Assembly: GCA_051010095.1 (NCBI GenBank)
Contig: JBPCVX010000173.1
Location: 1-13,575, forward strand
Source: CAJQND01 sp051010095
GTDB lineage: Bacteria > Pseudomonadota > Alphaproteobacteria > Rhizobiales > CAJQND01
DNA length: 13,575 nucleotides
Reading direction: 5' to 3'
The position numbers and the translations under genes are program-made. The notes below the pieces were generated by a model that did not search any database, had not been told where the DNA came from, and was given only the letters and a program-made list of their open reading frames with translations. Numbering within the stretch: position 1 is the first letter of the stretch; every line of letters starts with the position of its first letter. Of the stretch, positions 1 to 8,700 are shown one piece after another.

Positions 1-265
1 CTGGTACTTGATATGTGGCACCACCAACACGGCGGGAGCGCACTTCCACAGCTGGAGATACATTTTCCAGCGCTTGATGGAACAAAGCCAAAGGATCTTG
101 CTTGGCTTTATCTTCGATCATGTCCAAAGCGCCATAAACAATATACTCAGCGCGGGACTTCTTGCCGTCAATCATGAGATTGTTCATAAATTTAGACAGC
201 ACGAGATCTCCGAACTTCGGGTCCGGGTTGATTGCTCGTTTCTCTGCGCGATGCCGACGTGACAT
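1..265 (-). CDS. rpsG: 30S ribosomal protein S7, 5' part (cut by window edge)
   Basis: The ATG at 263-265 opens a frame reading MSRRHRAEKRAINPDPKFGD and runs off the window after 88 codons. S7 binds the 3' major domain of 16S rRNA and starts assembly of the 30S head. The visible part holds the family core (DPKFGDLVLSKFMNNLMIDGK, then VEVRSRRVGGATYQVP). About 70 C-terminal residues should lie beyond position 1. The upstream ribosome-binding site is weak: GGAA lies about 11 bases before the ATG, which suggests translational coupling to rpsL or regulated initiation. It sits 80 bases downstream of rpsL, as in the str operon; fusA would be the expected next gene but is not visible. The identity is certain; the exact start is very likely because no better start lies nearby. 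Confidence 0.97.
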   Translation of the reverse strand, partial: MSRRHRAEKRAINPDPKFGDLVLSKFMNNLMIDGKKSRAEYIVYGALDMIEDKAKQDPLALFHQALENVSPAVEVRSRRVGGATYQVP

Positions 266-345
266 ATCTGCTATTCCGTTCTTTCTTGTTCTTTCAAAAC
301 AAATCCCGGAAAAATTAATCTTCCAGGATCATTGCCCATCAGGGC
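266..345 (-). promoter_or_regulatory. rpsL-rpsG intercistronic RNA structure, candidate S7 feedback site
   Basis: The spacer starts with a short hairpin directly after the rpsL stop (GCCC/GGGC at 334-345, loop of 4). A 9-bp stem follows (ATCCTGGAA paired with TTCCGGGAT, 303-329, one G-U pair, loop of 9). In E. coli, S7 represses its own translation through the rpsL-rpsG intercistronic RNA, so a structure here is expected. The fold was read by eye. I cannot show that S7 binds it or that it matches the enterobacterial site. It has no run of T placed as in a terminator. Confidence 0.4.
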
Positions 346-717
346 TTACTTAGGTCGCTTCGCGCCATATTTGGAACGGCGCTGACGGCGGGCACTCACA
401 CCTTGGGTGTCGAGTACACCGCGAATAATATGATAACGCACACCGGGAAGGTCCTTTACGCGGCCGCCGCGGATCATCACAACCGAGTGTTCCTGAAGAT
501 TATGCCCCTCACCTGGAATGTAAGAGGTTACTTCAAAACCATTCGTCAACCGAACACGGGCTACCTTACGTAGCGCAGAGTTTGGTTTCTTAGGCGTGGT
601 TGTGTAAACGCGCGTGCACACACCGCGCTTCTGCGGGCATGCTTCCATCGCTGGAACCTTATTACGCTTCACCGGCACCTGGCGCGGCTTGCGGATTAAC
701 TGATTGATAGTCGGCAT
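346..717 (-). CDS. rpsL: 30S ribosomal protein S12
   Basis: Complete S12 of 123 residues, close to the usual length. S12 sits at the decoding centre and controls translational accuracy. The near-invariant core CPQKRGVCTRVYTTTPKKPNSALRKV spans about residues 27-52, and GEGHNLQEHS plus the GGRVKDLPGVRYH loop follow. Lys43 and Lys88, the classical streptomycin-resistance positions, are both wild-type lysines; Pro91 and Asp89, the methylthiolation site, are present. The start is the ATG at 715-717, with an AGAAGG ribosome-binding site 7 bases upstream; the stop is TAA. It is the first gene of the str operon here, transcribed from its own promoter at about 984-1012 through a leader of about 260 bases. 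Confidence 0.99.
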   Translation of the reverse strand: MPTINQLIRKPRQVPVKRNKVPAMEACPQKRGVCTRVYTTTPKKPNSALRKVARVRLTNGFEVTSYIPGEGHNLQEHSVVMIRGGRVKDLPGVRYHIIRGVLDTQGVSARRQRRSKYGAKRPK

Positions 718-977
718 ATTTTCGCCTTCTCAACCTTTTCTTGGCTGGCCTAAGCCAGATTGCAACAGTTTATGCCAGACGACATTGCCTCAAGGGCCGT
801 GTTGACCAGCGCGTGAGCAAAACACACCTGCTGTTCAAATGAATTGCAGAAGTGCTTTGCAGATACAGAGGACCGAAGTAGCCAGAAGACCACCGGTCAT
901 GTTTACGTCTCGTTTTTGCTAGCTTTCCAACAGCGTCTAGGAAGATAAATCTCCCTACTGCCTGCTATCCGAAAGAC
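718..977 (-). promoter_or_regulatory. Long 5' leader of rpsL mRNA
   Basis: The predicted transcription start lies about 7 bases past the -10 box, near 977, so about 260 untranslated bases precede rpsL. Near its 5' end is an 8-bp stem (TAGGGAGA / TCTTCCTA, loop TTTA, 938-957). A 5-bp CTGGC/GCCAG hairpin (745-758) lies just upstream of the AGAAGG ribosome-binding site. An ATG at 898-900 opens a 21-codon frame ending in TGA at 835-837 (MTGGLLATSVLCICKALLQF, then I). It has no clear ribosome-binding site, so it is only a possible leader peptide. No protein gene of ordinary size fits. Leader length depends on the promoter call. Confidence 0.45.
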
Positions 978-983
978 GCGCGG

Positions 984-1012
984 AACATAGGGCCAAGGCG
1001 CGTGCGCGTCAA
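984..1012 (-). promoter_or_regulatory. Sigma-70 promoter for rpsL-rpsG
   Basis: On the minus strand the -35 box TTGACG (1007-1012) and the -10 box TATGTT (984-989) are separated by exactly 17 bases. GGGG precedes the -35 box. This is close to the alphaproteobacterial housekeeping consensus. It lies downstream of the rpoC terminator and upstream of rpsL, where a promoter is needed. The start site is inferred at about 977. It is the only strong promoter I found in the window. Confidence 0.8.
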
Positions 1013-1029
1013 CCCCCTCACGCAATAAA

Positions 1030-1047
1030 ATTTCGCACTTGCGAAAT
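1030..1047. repeat. 8-bp inverted repeat upstream of the rpsL promoter
   Basis: ATTTCGCA and TGCGAAAT flank a 2-base centre (CT), giving a perfect 18-base dyad. It ends 17 bases upstream of the -35 box, at about -52 to -70 relative to the inferred start. The size and symmetry fit the operator of a dimeric DNA-binding protein acting as an activator or repressor. I do not recognise the regulator. It could also be chance. Confidence 0.45.
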
Positions 1048-1351
1048 GGCTGTTCAGCCCAGATATCGGCCAAAAATTATACTGGTGATCACACAACATT
1101 TCATAGTTTTAATGCAGCTGGCTTGTCTCCACCAGAAAAGGTGAATAGCGTGATTCTTAATAGTATTTTTTAGAACACCAATATGCATGAAAAAATCTGT
1201 TGGAATGAGCTGAACACGTGGAATACAGAAGAGGCAAAGAGTTATTACGTGTGGCTTTTGAAATCCCAAATGTGGGAACGATGGCCGTCATCAGAGATTC
1301 AACCCGTGCAGGTTTCGCACTTATGCAACACACAACCAACTGATTTATAAT
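1048..1351. other. Intergenic spacer between the rpoC terminator and the rpsL promoter
   Basis: About 300 AT-rich bases in which I can support no gene, RNA gene or repeat. Minus-strand frames here start inside or beside the rpoC terminator or resemble no family. On the plus strand an ATG at 1183 opens a 55-codon frame to TAA at 1348-1350 (MHEKICWNELNTWNTEEAKS and onward). It is tryptophan-rich, has no ribosome-binding site, and has a TAG three codons upstream. I treat it as unproven. A TATACT at 1078-1083 on the plus strand has no matching -35 box. Confidence 0.6.
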
Positions 1352-1382
1352 AAAAAAACGCCGGGTGATCATTCACCCAGCG
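1352..1382 (-). terminator. Intrinsic terminator after rpoC
   Basis: On the minus strand a 10-bp stem (CGCTGGGTGA / TCACCCGGCG, one G-U pair, loop ATGA) is followed at once by seven Ts. It begins about 30 bases after the rpoC stop. It is a textbook Rho-independent terminator and separates the polymerase operon from the str operon. On the plus strand no T run follows the stem, so it works in one direction only. Confidence 0.95.
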
Positions 1383-1412
1383 GTCTAAATCCACTAGAGG
1401 TTTATGTTACCC

Positions 1413-4400
1413 CTACTCAGCAGGCACATCTAACTCTTCACCAACATCACCTACAGTTTCTTCAGGTGCTGGAAGAGCCTCAGCGGCAGCCTTTTGGCGT
1501 TCTTCCAAAATCAAACCATCGCGTTTATCGGCAACAGTTTTGAAGCGTGAGAGCATACCGCCAGTGCCCGCAGGAATAAGACGTCCGACAATCACATTCT
1601 CCTTCAGGCCTTCAAGCGTATCAACCTTGCCGTTAACTGAAGCTTCGGTCAGTACGCGGGTCGTCTCCTGGAACGAAGCTGCAGAAATAAACGAACGTGT
1701 CTGCAACGAAGCCTTGGTTATACCAAGCAGAACAGGTGAGCCCTTAGATGGTTCCTTGCCGTCGGCTTCAAGGCGTTCGTTCTCTTCCTGGAACTCGAAA
1801 CGGTCAACCTGCTCACCAGCTAGGAAGCGGCTTTCACCAATGCTTTCGATCTCTACTTTTTGCAGCATCTGGCGAACAATCACCTCAATGTGCTTGTCGT
1901 TAATGCCCACACCCTGCAAGCGATAAACTTCCTGGATCTCATTTACGAGATATTGAGCAAGTTCTTCGACGCCCTTAATGGCCAAGATATCATGTGGAGC
2001 GGGATTTCCGTCCATCAGATACTCACCCTTTTCAATGTAATCTCCTTCCTGCACGGGCAAATGTTTGCCCTTAGGAATGAGATATTCTGAAGCATCCATG
2101 CTCTCATCTTCCGGCACGATGCGAATACGGCGTTTGTTCTTGTAATCACGGCCATATTCAACCCGGCCCGAAATTTCAGCAATTACAGCACAATCCTTTG
2201 GCCGACGCGCCTCAAACAATTCTGCCACACGCGGCAGACCACCGGTAATGTCTCGGGTCTTAGCGCTTTCCAGCGGAATACGCGCCAACACATCGCCAGC
2301 TTTGATGCTCGCACCTGGGTCCACAGACAATATGGCATCCACGGAGAGCAAATAGCGCGCCTCACCGCCACGTTGCAGCTTGAGAACCTCGCCCTTCTTG
2401 TCTTTAATGACAATTGCTGGCCGAAGATCCACACCACGCGGGCTTGAGCGCCAGTCAACAACCACGCGGTTCGTGATACCCGTTGCTTCGTCAGCAACCT
2501 CGTTCACAGAAACACCTTCGACAGTGTCCTCAAACTCAATAATACCATCGACCTCGGTAATGATTGGGCGTGTATATGGGTCCCATTCGGCCATACGCGC
2601 GCCACGTTTCACTTCATCACCATCATCAACGAGCAACGTGGAACCATAACCAAGTTTATGAACACCACGTTCGTTGCCGCGCTCGTCAAGCACGACGATT
2701 GTGGTGTTTCGACCCATAACAACGTTACGCTTCTTTGAATCCTTAACAACGTTCTTGTTGCGGATCTCAATTTTACCATCATGCGCGGATTCCACGAATG
2801 ATTGGTCGAGAACCTGAGCCGTACCGCCGATGTGGAAAGTACGCATTGTTAGCTGTGTGCCAGGCTCACCAATCGACTGAGCAGCGATAACCCCTACTGC
2901 CTCACCGAGGTTCACAGGTGTACCGCGTGCCAAATCACGGCCATAACACTTGCCGCATGTGCCGTTCTTGCTTTCGCACGTCAACACTGAACGGATTTGC
3001 ATTTCTTGAACACCAGACTCTTCAAGCACTTCAACTTGCTCTTCGGAAATCTCATCACCCGCTTTGATGATTACTTCATCTGTAGATAGATCGACCACAT
3101 CTTCAGCCGCAGTCCGCCCAAGCACACGCTGCCCAAGCGTGACAACGATTTCACCTGAATCGATAACTGGCCCGATCGAAATAGAATTCGACGTTCCGCA
3201 ATCACGCTCGTTAATAATGCAATCTTGCGCCACATCAACCAAACGTCGTGTGAGATACCCTGAGTTAGCGGTTTTCAACGCCGTATCAGCCAAGCCCTTA
3301 CGCGCTCCGTGGGTTGAGTTAAAGTACTCAAGCACAGAGAGGCCTTCGCGGAAGTTCGAAATAATCGGCGTCTCGATAATTTCACCAGAAGGCTTTGCCA
3401 TCAAACCACGCATACCAGACAATTGCTTCATCTGCGCGGGAGAACCACGCGCACCAGAATGCGCCATCATGTAGATGGAGTTAATTGGCATCTGACGGTT
3501 GGATTCGGCATCGACATCAACAGCTGAAATCCTACCCATCATTTCATCAGCAACTTTATCAGTACACTTAGCCCAGGCATCGACAACTTTGTTGTATTTC
3601 TCACCTTGAGTAATCAAGCCATCAACATATTGCTGTTCGTATTCCTTGACCAAATCACGGGTCTCACCAACGAGATTTTCCTTGGTTTCGGGAATAACCA
3701 TGTCGTCTTTACCAAACGAAATACCGGCCTTGAATGCATTTGTGAAACCAAGGCCCATGATTTGATCGCAGAAAATCACCGTGTCTTTCTGACCACAATG
3801 ACGGTAAACCGTGTTGATCATGTTTGAGATTTCACGCTTGGTAAGCAGCTTGTTGCATACCTCAAAAGTCACATGTGGCGCCTTTGGCAACAGTGCACCA
3901 ATTTTCATGCGACCAGGCGTTGTGTCGTAAAGCGTCGACATTTCTTCGCCTTCTGTATCCAGCTCTGTGAAACGCGCCTTTACTTTGGTGTGCAGTGTTA
4001 CAGCGCCGGTTTCAATCGCATGCTCGACTTCAGCCATGTCAGAAAAGACCATACCTTCACCCGGCTCATTCTCATACTCCATCGAAAGATAATAGAGCCC
4101 AAGAACGATATCCTGAGATGGAACAATAATCGGCTGACCGTTCGCGGGATGCAGAATATTGTTAGTCGACATCATGAGAACACGCGCTTCCAACTGCGCT
4201 TCAAGAGACAGAGGAACGTGCACAGCCATCTGATCGCCGTCAAAGTCGGCGTTAAATGCAGCACACACAAGCGGATGAAGCTGAATGGCTTTACCTTCAA
4301 TCAGAATTGGCTCAAATGCCTGAATGCCCAAACGGTGCAAAGTCGGCGCACGGTTAAGCAACACGGGATGTTCGCGGATCACTTCATCCAAAATATCCCA

Positions 4401-5630
4401 AACTTCCGGCTTTTCTTTTTCAACCAATTTCTTGGCTTGTTTAACCGTAGAAGCAAGCCCCTTCGCATCGAGGCGCGAGTAGATGAACGGTTTAAAGAGC
4501 TCGAGTGCCATCTTCTTAGGCAGACCGCACTGGTGCAGTTTCAGCTCAGGCCCTACCACAATCACTGAACGACCTGAATAGTCTACGCGCTTACCCAGAA
4601 GGTTTTGGCGGAAACGGCCCTGCTTGCCTTTCAACATGTCCGAAAGAGACTTCAACGGACGTTTGTTCGCACCCGTGATCACGCGTCCACGACGGCCATT
4701 ATCAAATAGCGCGTCCACGGATTCTTGAAGCATACGCTTCTCGTTCCGAATGATAATGTCTGGAGCACGCAGTTCAATAAGGCGTTTAAGACGATTGTTA
4801 CGGTTGATCACACGACGATAGAGATCGTTGAGATCAGATGTTGCGAAACGTCCGCCATCAAGTGGAACCAACGGACGCAGTTCTGGCGGGATGACAGGCA
4901 CTACAGTCAAGATCATCCACTCTGGACGGTTGCCAGATTGAATGAATGCCTCGATCAGTTTCAAACGTTTGCCAAGCTTCTTCGGCTTCAGTTCTGTTGT
5001 CGCTTCAGCAATTTCAACACGCAACTGAGCCGCAATCTTTTCGAGATCCATGCCAGAAAGAATTTCACGCACAGCCTCTGCACCGATGCCCGCGGTGAAG
5101 CTGTCGTCTCCATACTCATCCTGGAACTGCATGTAATCTTCTTCAGTCAGCAGCTGATTTTCCTTCAGCGGTGTCAAACCGGGTTCGAGAACAATATAGT
5201 TTTCGAAATACAAAACACGCTCAACATCTTTGAGAGTCATATCCAAAAGCAACGAGATACGGCTTGGCAAAGACTTTAAGAACCAGATATGCGCAACCGG
5301 TGCGGCGAGTTCAATGTGGCCCATACGTTCGCGGCGCACTTTGGACAGCGTGACTTCAACGCCACATTTTTCGCAGATGACGCCTTTATATTTCATTCGC
5401 TTATACTTGCCGCAAAGGCATTCATAATCTTTGATAGGACCAAAAATACGCGCACAGAAGAGGCCATCACGTTCTGGCTTGAACGTGCGGTAATTGATGG
5501 TTTCCGGTTTCTTGATTTCACCGAATGACCAAGAGAGAATTTTCTCTGGCGATGCGATCGAAATCCGGATTTGATCAAAAGTCTGTGGTTGACCAACTGG
5601 ATTGAAAATGTTCATGACCTCTTGGTTCAT
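1413..5630 (-). CDS. rpoC: DNA-directed RNA polymerase subunit beta'
   Basis: Full-length beta' of 1405 residues (E. coli 1407). With beta it forms the polymerase active centre. N-terminal zinc-finger cysteines are C71, C73, C86 and C89. The catalytic NADFDGD motif is at 460-466, with Mg-binding Asp462, Asp464 and Asp466. The second zinc site is C812, C886, C893 and C896. The bridge helix is near 770-805 (STHGARKGLADTALKTANSG). The trigger-loop motif GEPGTQLTMRTFHIGG is at 922-937, followed by the long insertion also found in the E. coli protein. The tail is acidic and Ala/Glu-rich. The start is ATG at 5628-5630 (MNQEVMNIFNP), with GGAG nine bases upstream; the Met at codon 6 is less likely. 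The stop is TAG, followed by a strong terminator. It lies 117 bases after rpoB with no visible promoter between, so it is probably co-transcribed. Confidence 0.99.
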   Translation of the reverse strand: MNQEVMNIFNPVGQPQTFDQIRISIASPEKILSWSFGEIKKPETINYRTFKPERDGLFCARIFGPIKDYECLCGKYKRMKYKGVICEKCGVEVTLSKVRRERMGHIELAAPVAHIWFLKSLPSRISLLLDMTLKDVERVLYFENYIVLEPGLTPLKENQLLTEEDYMQFQDEYGDDSFTAGIGAEAVREILSGMDLEKIAAQLRVEIAEATTELKPKKLGKRLKLIEAFIQSGNRPEWMILTVVPVIPPELRPLVPLDGGRFATSDLNDLYRRVINRNNRLKRLIELRAPDIIIRNEKRMLQESVDALFDNGRRGRVITGANKRPLKSLSDMLKGKQGRFRQNLLGKRVDYSGRSVIVVGPELKLHQCGLPKKMALELFKPFIYSRLDAKGLASTVKQAKKLVEKEKPEVWDILDEVIREHPVLLNRAPTLHRLGIQAFEPILIEGKAIQLHPLVCAAFNADFDGDQMAVHVPLSLEAQLEARVLMMSTNNILHPANGQPIIVPSQDIVLGLYYLSMEYENEPGEGMVFSDMAEVEHAIETGAVTLHTKVKARFTELDTEGEEMSTLYDTTPGRMKIGALLPKAPHVTFEVCNKLLTKREISNMINTVYRHCGQKDTVIFCDQIMGLGFTNAFKAGISFGKDDMVIPETKENLVGETRDLVKEYEQQYVDGLITQGEKYNKVVDAWAKCTDKVADEMMGRISAVDVDAESNRQMPINSIYMMAHSGARGSPAQMKQLSGMRGLMAKPSGEIIETPIISNFREGLSVLEYFNSTHGARKGLADTALKTANSGYLTRRLVDVAQDCIINERDCGTSNSISIGPVIDSGEIVVTLGQRVLGRTAAEDVVDLSTDEVIIKAGDEISEEQVEVLEESGVQEMQIRSVLTCESKNGTCGKCYGRDLARGTPVNLGEAVGVIAAQSIGEPGTQLTMRTFHIGGTAQVLDQSFVESAHDGKIEIRNKNVVKDSKKRNVVMGRNTTIVVLDERGNERGVHKLGYGSTLLVDDGDEVKRGARMAEWDPYTRPIITEVDGIIEFEDTVEGVSVNEVADEATGITNRVVVDWRSSPRGVDLRPAIVIKDKKGEVLKLQRGGEARYLLSVDAILSVDPGASIKAGDVLARIPLESAKTRDITGGLPRVAELFEARRPKDCAVIAEISGRVEYGRDYKNKRRIRIVPEDESMDASEYLIPKGKHLPVQEGDYIEKGEYLMDGNPAPHDILAIKGVEELAQYLVNEIQEVYRLQGVGINDKHIEVIVRQMLQKVEIESIGESRFLAGEQVDRFEFQEENERLEADGKEPSKGSPVLLGITKASLQTRSFISAASFQETTRVLTEASVNGKVDTLEGLKENVIVGRLIPAGTGGMLSRFKTVADKRDGLILEERQKAAAEALPAPEETVGDVGEELDVPAE

Positions 5631-5667
5631 GAGCTGCTTCTCCTCTGGCGGATGGGCGGTCCGCGTT

Positions 5668-5739
5668 GGGTTTAAACCCCTATAATCATCAGTTGCGCCG
5701 ATAAGGCGCTGTGGCAGCCGCCGACACGTGTCGGCGGCT
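5668..5739 (-). promoter_or_regulatory. rpoB-rpoC intercistronic hairpin cluster
   Basis: Three dyads lie in a row in the 117-base gap. The first, 8 bases after the rpoB stop, is a perfect 24-base palindrome (arms AGCCGCCGACAC and GTGTCGGCGGCT, 5716-5739) that would give a very stable GC-rich stem. The second is GCGCC/GGCGC with a 5-base loop (5695-5709). The third is GGGTTTAAACCC (5668-5679). The ribosome-binding site of rpoC, AGAGGAG, follows at 5640-5646. No T run follows any stem, so these are not intrinsic terminators. They could protect the rpoB 3' end, be an RNase III site, or slow polymerase. Confidence 0.6.
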
Positions 5740-5747
5740 TGAATTAC

Positions 5748-8700
5748 TTACTCAGCGGCATCAGGAAATGGCTGTTCAATTTCCTCTTGCTCGTCATCCT
5801 CACGGAAATCTTGAAGCTGAACATAGAGGCCCAGCGAACGGATTTCCTTGACAAGCACATTGAAGCTTTCTGGGATACCCGCCTCAAAGGTGTCGTCGCC
5901 ACGAACGATCGCTTCATAAACTTTCGTACGGCCGGCAACATCATCCGATTTGACAGTTAGCATTTCCTGCAAGGTGTAGGCGGCGCCGTAAGCTTCAAGG
6001 GCCCACACCTCCATTTCACCAAACCGTTGGCCGCCAAACTGTGCCTTACCGCCCAATGGCTGCTGGGTAACAAGCGAGTATGGACCAATCGAGCGAGCGT
6101 GAATCTTGTCGTCCACCAAGTGATGCAGCTTCAAGATATAGATATATCCCACCGTAACCTGACGGTCGAAAGGCTCCCCGGTGCGGCCATCATATAGAGT
6201 GACCTGTCCGGAGGTATCGTGACCCGCTGCTGTGAGCATTTCAACGATATCTTCTTCCTTCGCACCATCGAACACAGGCGTTGCGATCGGCACACCACCA
6301 CGCAGATTTTTTGACATGGCAACAATCTGATTATCATCCATGCCATCGGTCACTTTTTGCTCGCCATAGGCAAGTTTCAAAGCGTCCTTGAGCGGCTTGA
6401 TCTGCTCGGTAGCCTGATAGGAATCAAGCGCATCACCAATCTTCACACCAAGACCGCGGCACGCCCAACCAAGATGAGTCTCAAGAATCTGCCCTACATT
6501 CATACGGCTTGGCACACCAAGTGGATTAAGAACCACATCGACGTGAGTGCCATCATCAAGGAATAGCATATCTTCAACAGGAACAATCTTCGAGATCACG
6601 CCCTTGTTTCCGTGGCGACCAGCCATCTTATCACCAGGCTGAATCTTGCGCTTAACCGCAACAAAAACCTTAACCATTTTCATAACGCCAGGCGGCAGTT
6701 CGTCACCACGCTGCAACTTGTCAACTTTATCCACAAAACGTTGCTCAAGACGCTGACGGCTCTCATCATACTGCCCTGACATAGCCTCAAGTTCAGAGAG
6801 TGCTTTTTCATTTGACAGCGCGATTGACCACCACTGCGAACGTGGTATTTCATCCAGCTTTATTTGTGTGATGCGACCATCAAGATCATAACCTTTTGGA
6901 CCAGATGCGGCCTCCTTGCCAACTAGGAAGTCTGCTAACCGGCCATAAGAGTTACGGTCAAGAATGCCAAGTTCATCATCTCGGTCTTTTGCAAGACGTT
7001 CAATTTCTTCGCGCTCGATAGCGAGAGCGCGTTCATCCTTATCGATACCATGACGGTTGAACACGCGCACTTCAACGACGGTGCCTGTTACACCAGGTGG
7101 CAAACGAAGAGACGTATCACGCACGTCAGATGCCTTTTCGCCGAAGATGGCGCGCAGAAGTTTTTCTTCCGGCGTCATCGGGCTCTCACCCTTTGGTGTA
7201 ATCTTACCGACTAGAATATCACTCGGACTAACCTCAGCGCCGATGTAAACGATACCAGCTTCATCTAGGTTTTTGAGCGCTTCTTCACCCACGTTTGGAA
7301 TGTCACGCGTAATTTCCTCTGGACCCAGTTTCGTATCGCGGGCCATGACTTCGAACTCTTCAATGTGAATTGAAGTAAACACGTCGTCACGCACCATGCG
7401 TTCAGAAATGAGGATAGAATCTTCGAAGTTGTAACCATTCCACGGCATGAACGCGACGAGGCAGTTCTTGCCGAGCGCCAAATCACCAAGATCGGTCGAC
7501 GGTCCATCGGCAATGATATCACCAGCATTAACGTCATCACCAACACGCACCAAAGGGCGCTGGTTGATACAGGTGTTTTGGTTTGAACGCTGGAATTTCA
7601 GCAAGTTGTAGATATCAACACCGGGCTTGGATGGATCGGTCTCTTGCGTTGCCCGAATAACGATACGCTTGGCGTCGACTTGGTCGATTACACCGCTGCG
7701 GCGCGCTGTAATAGCAGCGCCAGAGTCGCGTGCGACAACGGCTTCCATTCCTGTTCCGACCAAAGGCGCATCGGCTTTCAGCAGTGGAACAGCCTGACGT
7801 TGCATGTTCGAACCCATAAGAGCACGGTTCGCATCGTCATTTTCCAGAAATGGAATAAGGGCTGCCGCAACAGACACGAGCTGCTTCGGCGACACGTCCA
7901 TATATTCCACTCGGTCAGGCGACATAAGCTCAACATCACCACCGTAACGGCAGTTAACCAGATCGTTGACAAACTTCATATTTTTGTCGAGCTCAGCATT
8001 CGCTTGAGCGATATGATATTTGGCTTCTTCAATCGCGGACAAATAATCAATCTGGGCTGTAACCTTGCCCTTCTCAACTTTCTGATATGGGCTTTCGATA
8101 AAGCCATACTTGTTGACACGGGCATAAGTCGCCAGAGAATTGATCAACCCAATATTTGGACCTTCCGGTGTCTCAATCGGGCAAATACGACCATAGTGAG
8201 TTGGATGAACGTCACGCACTTCAAAACCAGCACGTTCACGGGTTAAACCACCAGGTCCAAGCGCTGACAAGCGGCGCTTGTGCGTCACTTCAGACAACGG
8301 ATTGGTTTGATCCATAAACTGCGACAGTTGCGATGACCCAAAGAATTCGCGTACGGCGGCAGCAGCAGGCTTCGCGTTAATCAGATCATGCGGCATAACC
8401 GTGTCCACATCGACCGAAGACATACGCTCTTTTATCGCGCGCTCCATACGCACAAGGCCAATGCGGTATTGGTTCTCCATCAATTCACCAACCGAACGTA
8501 CGCGGCGATTACCAAGATGGTCGATGTCGTCAATTTCACCCTTGCTGTCGCGCAAATCAACCAGCGTCTTGATGACAGCCATGATGTCTTCTTTGCGCAG
8601 CGTGCGGTGGGTGTCAGGCGCGTCCAAGTCAAGACGCATATTCATTTTCACGCGACCTACGGCAGATAGATCGTAGCGCTCTGGGTCAAAGAAAAGCCCG

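Noticed and set aside
1078..1083. TATACT on the plus strand as a promoter for the small frame at 1183
   Set aside because: No acceptable -35 box at 16-19 bases spacing.
1031..1322. TTTCGCACTT occurs twice (1031-1040 and 1313-1322)
   Set aside because: A repeated 10-base word in about 700 bases is not rare by chance, and the second copy lacks the dyad partner.
1054..1372. Two overlapping minus-strand frames of 71 codons each in the rpoC-rpsL spacer
   Set aside because: One begins inside the rpoC terminator; neither has a ribosome-binding site or a recognisable pattern.
3873..4568. Plus-strand open frame of 231 codons
   Set aside because: It lies wholly antisense to the strongly conserved rpoC and reads as low-plausibility protein. 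Long antisense frames are common opposite such genes.
4725..5279. Plus-strand open frame of 184 codons
   Set aside because: Antisense shadow of rpoC, as above.
5681..5686. TATAAT on the plus strand between rpoB and rpoC
   Set aside because: No -35 partner and it would only drive antisense RNA; likely chance.
7644..8246. Plus-strand open frame of 200 codons
   Set aside because: Antisense shadow of rpoB with no family resemblance and no promoter or ribosome-binding site.
8270..8340. Thr529 in the RpoB rifampicin region, where E. coli has Asn518
   Set aside because: The neighbouring key positions are wild type, and this site varies naturally among alphaproteobacteria, so it is not evidence of resistance.
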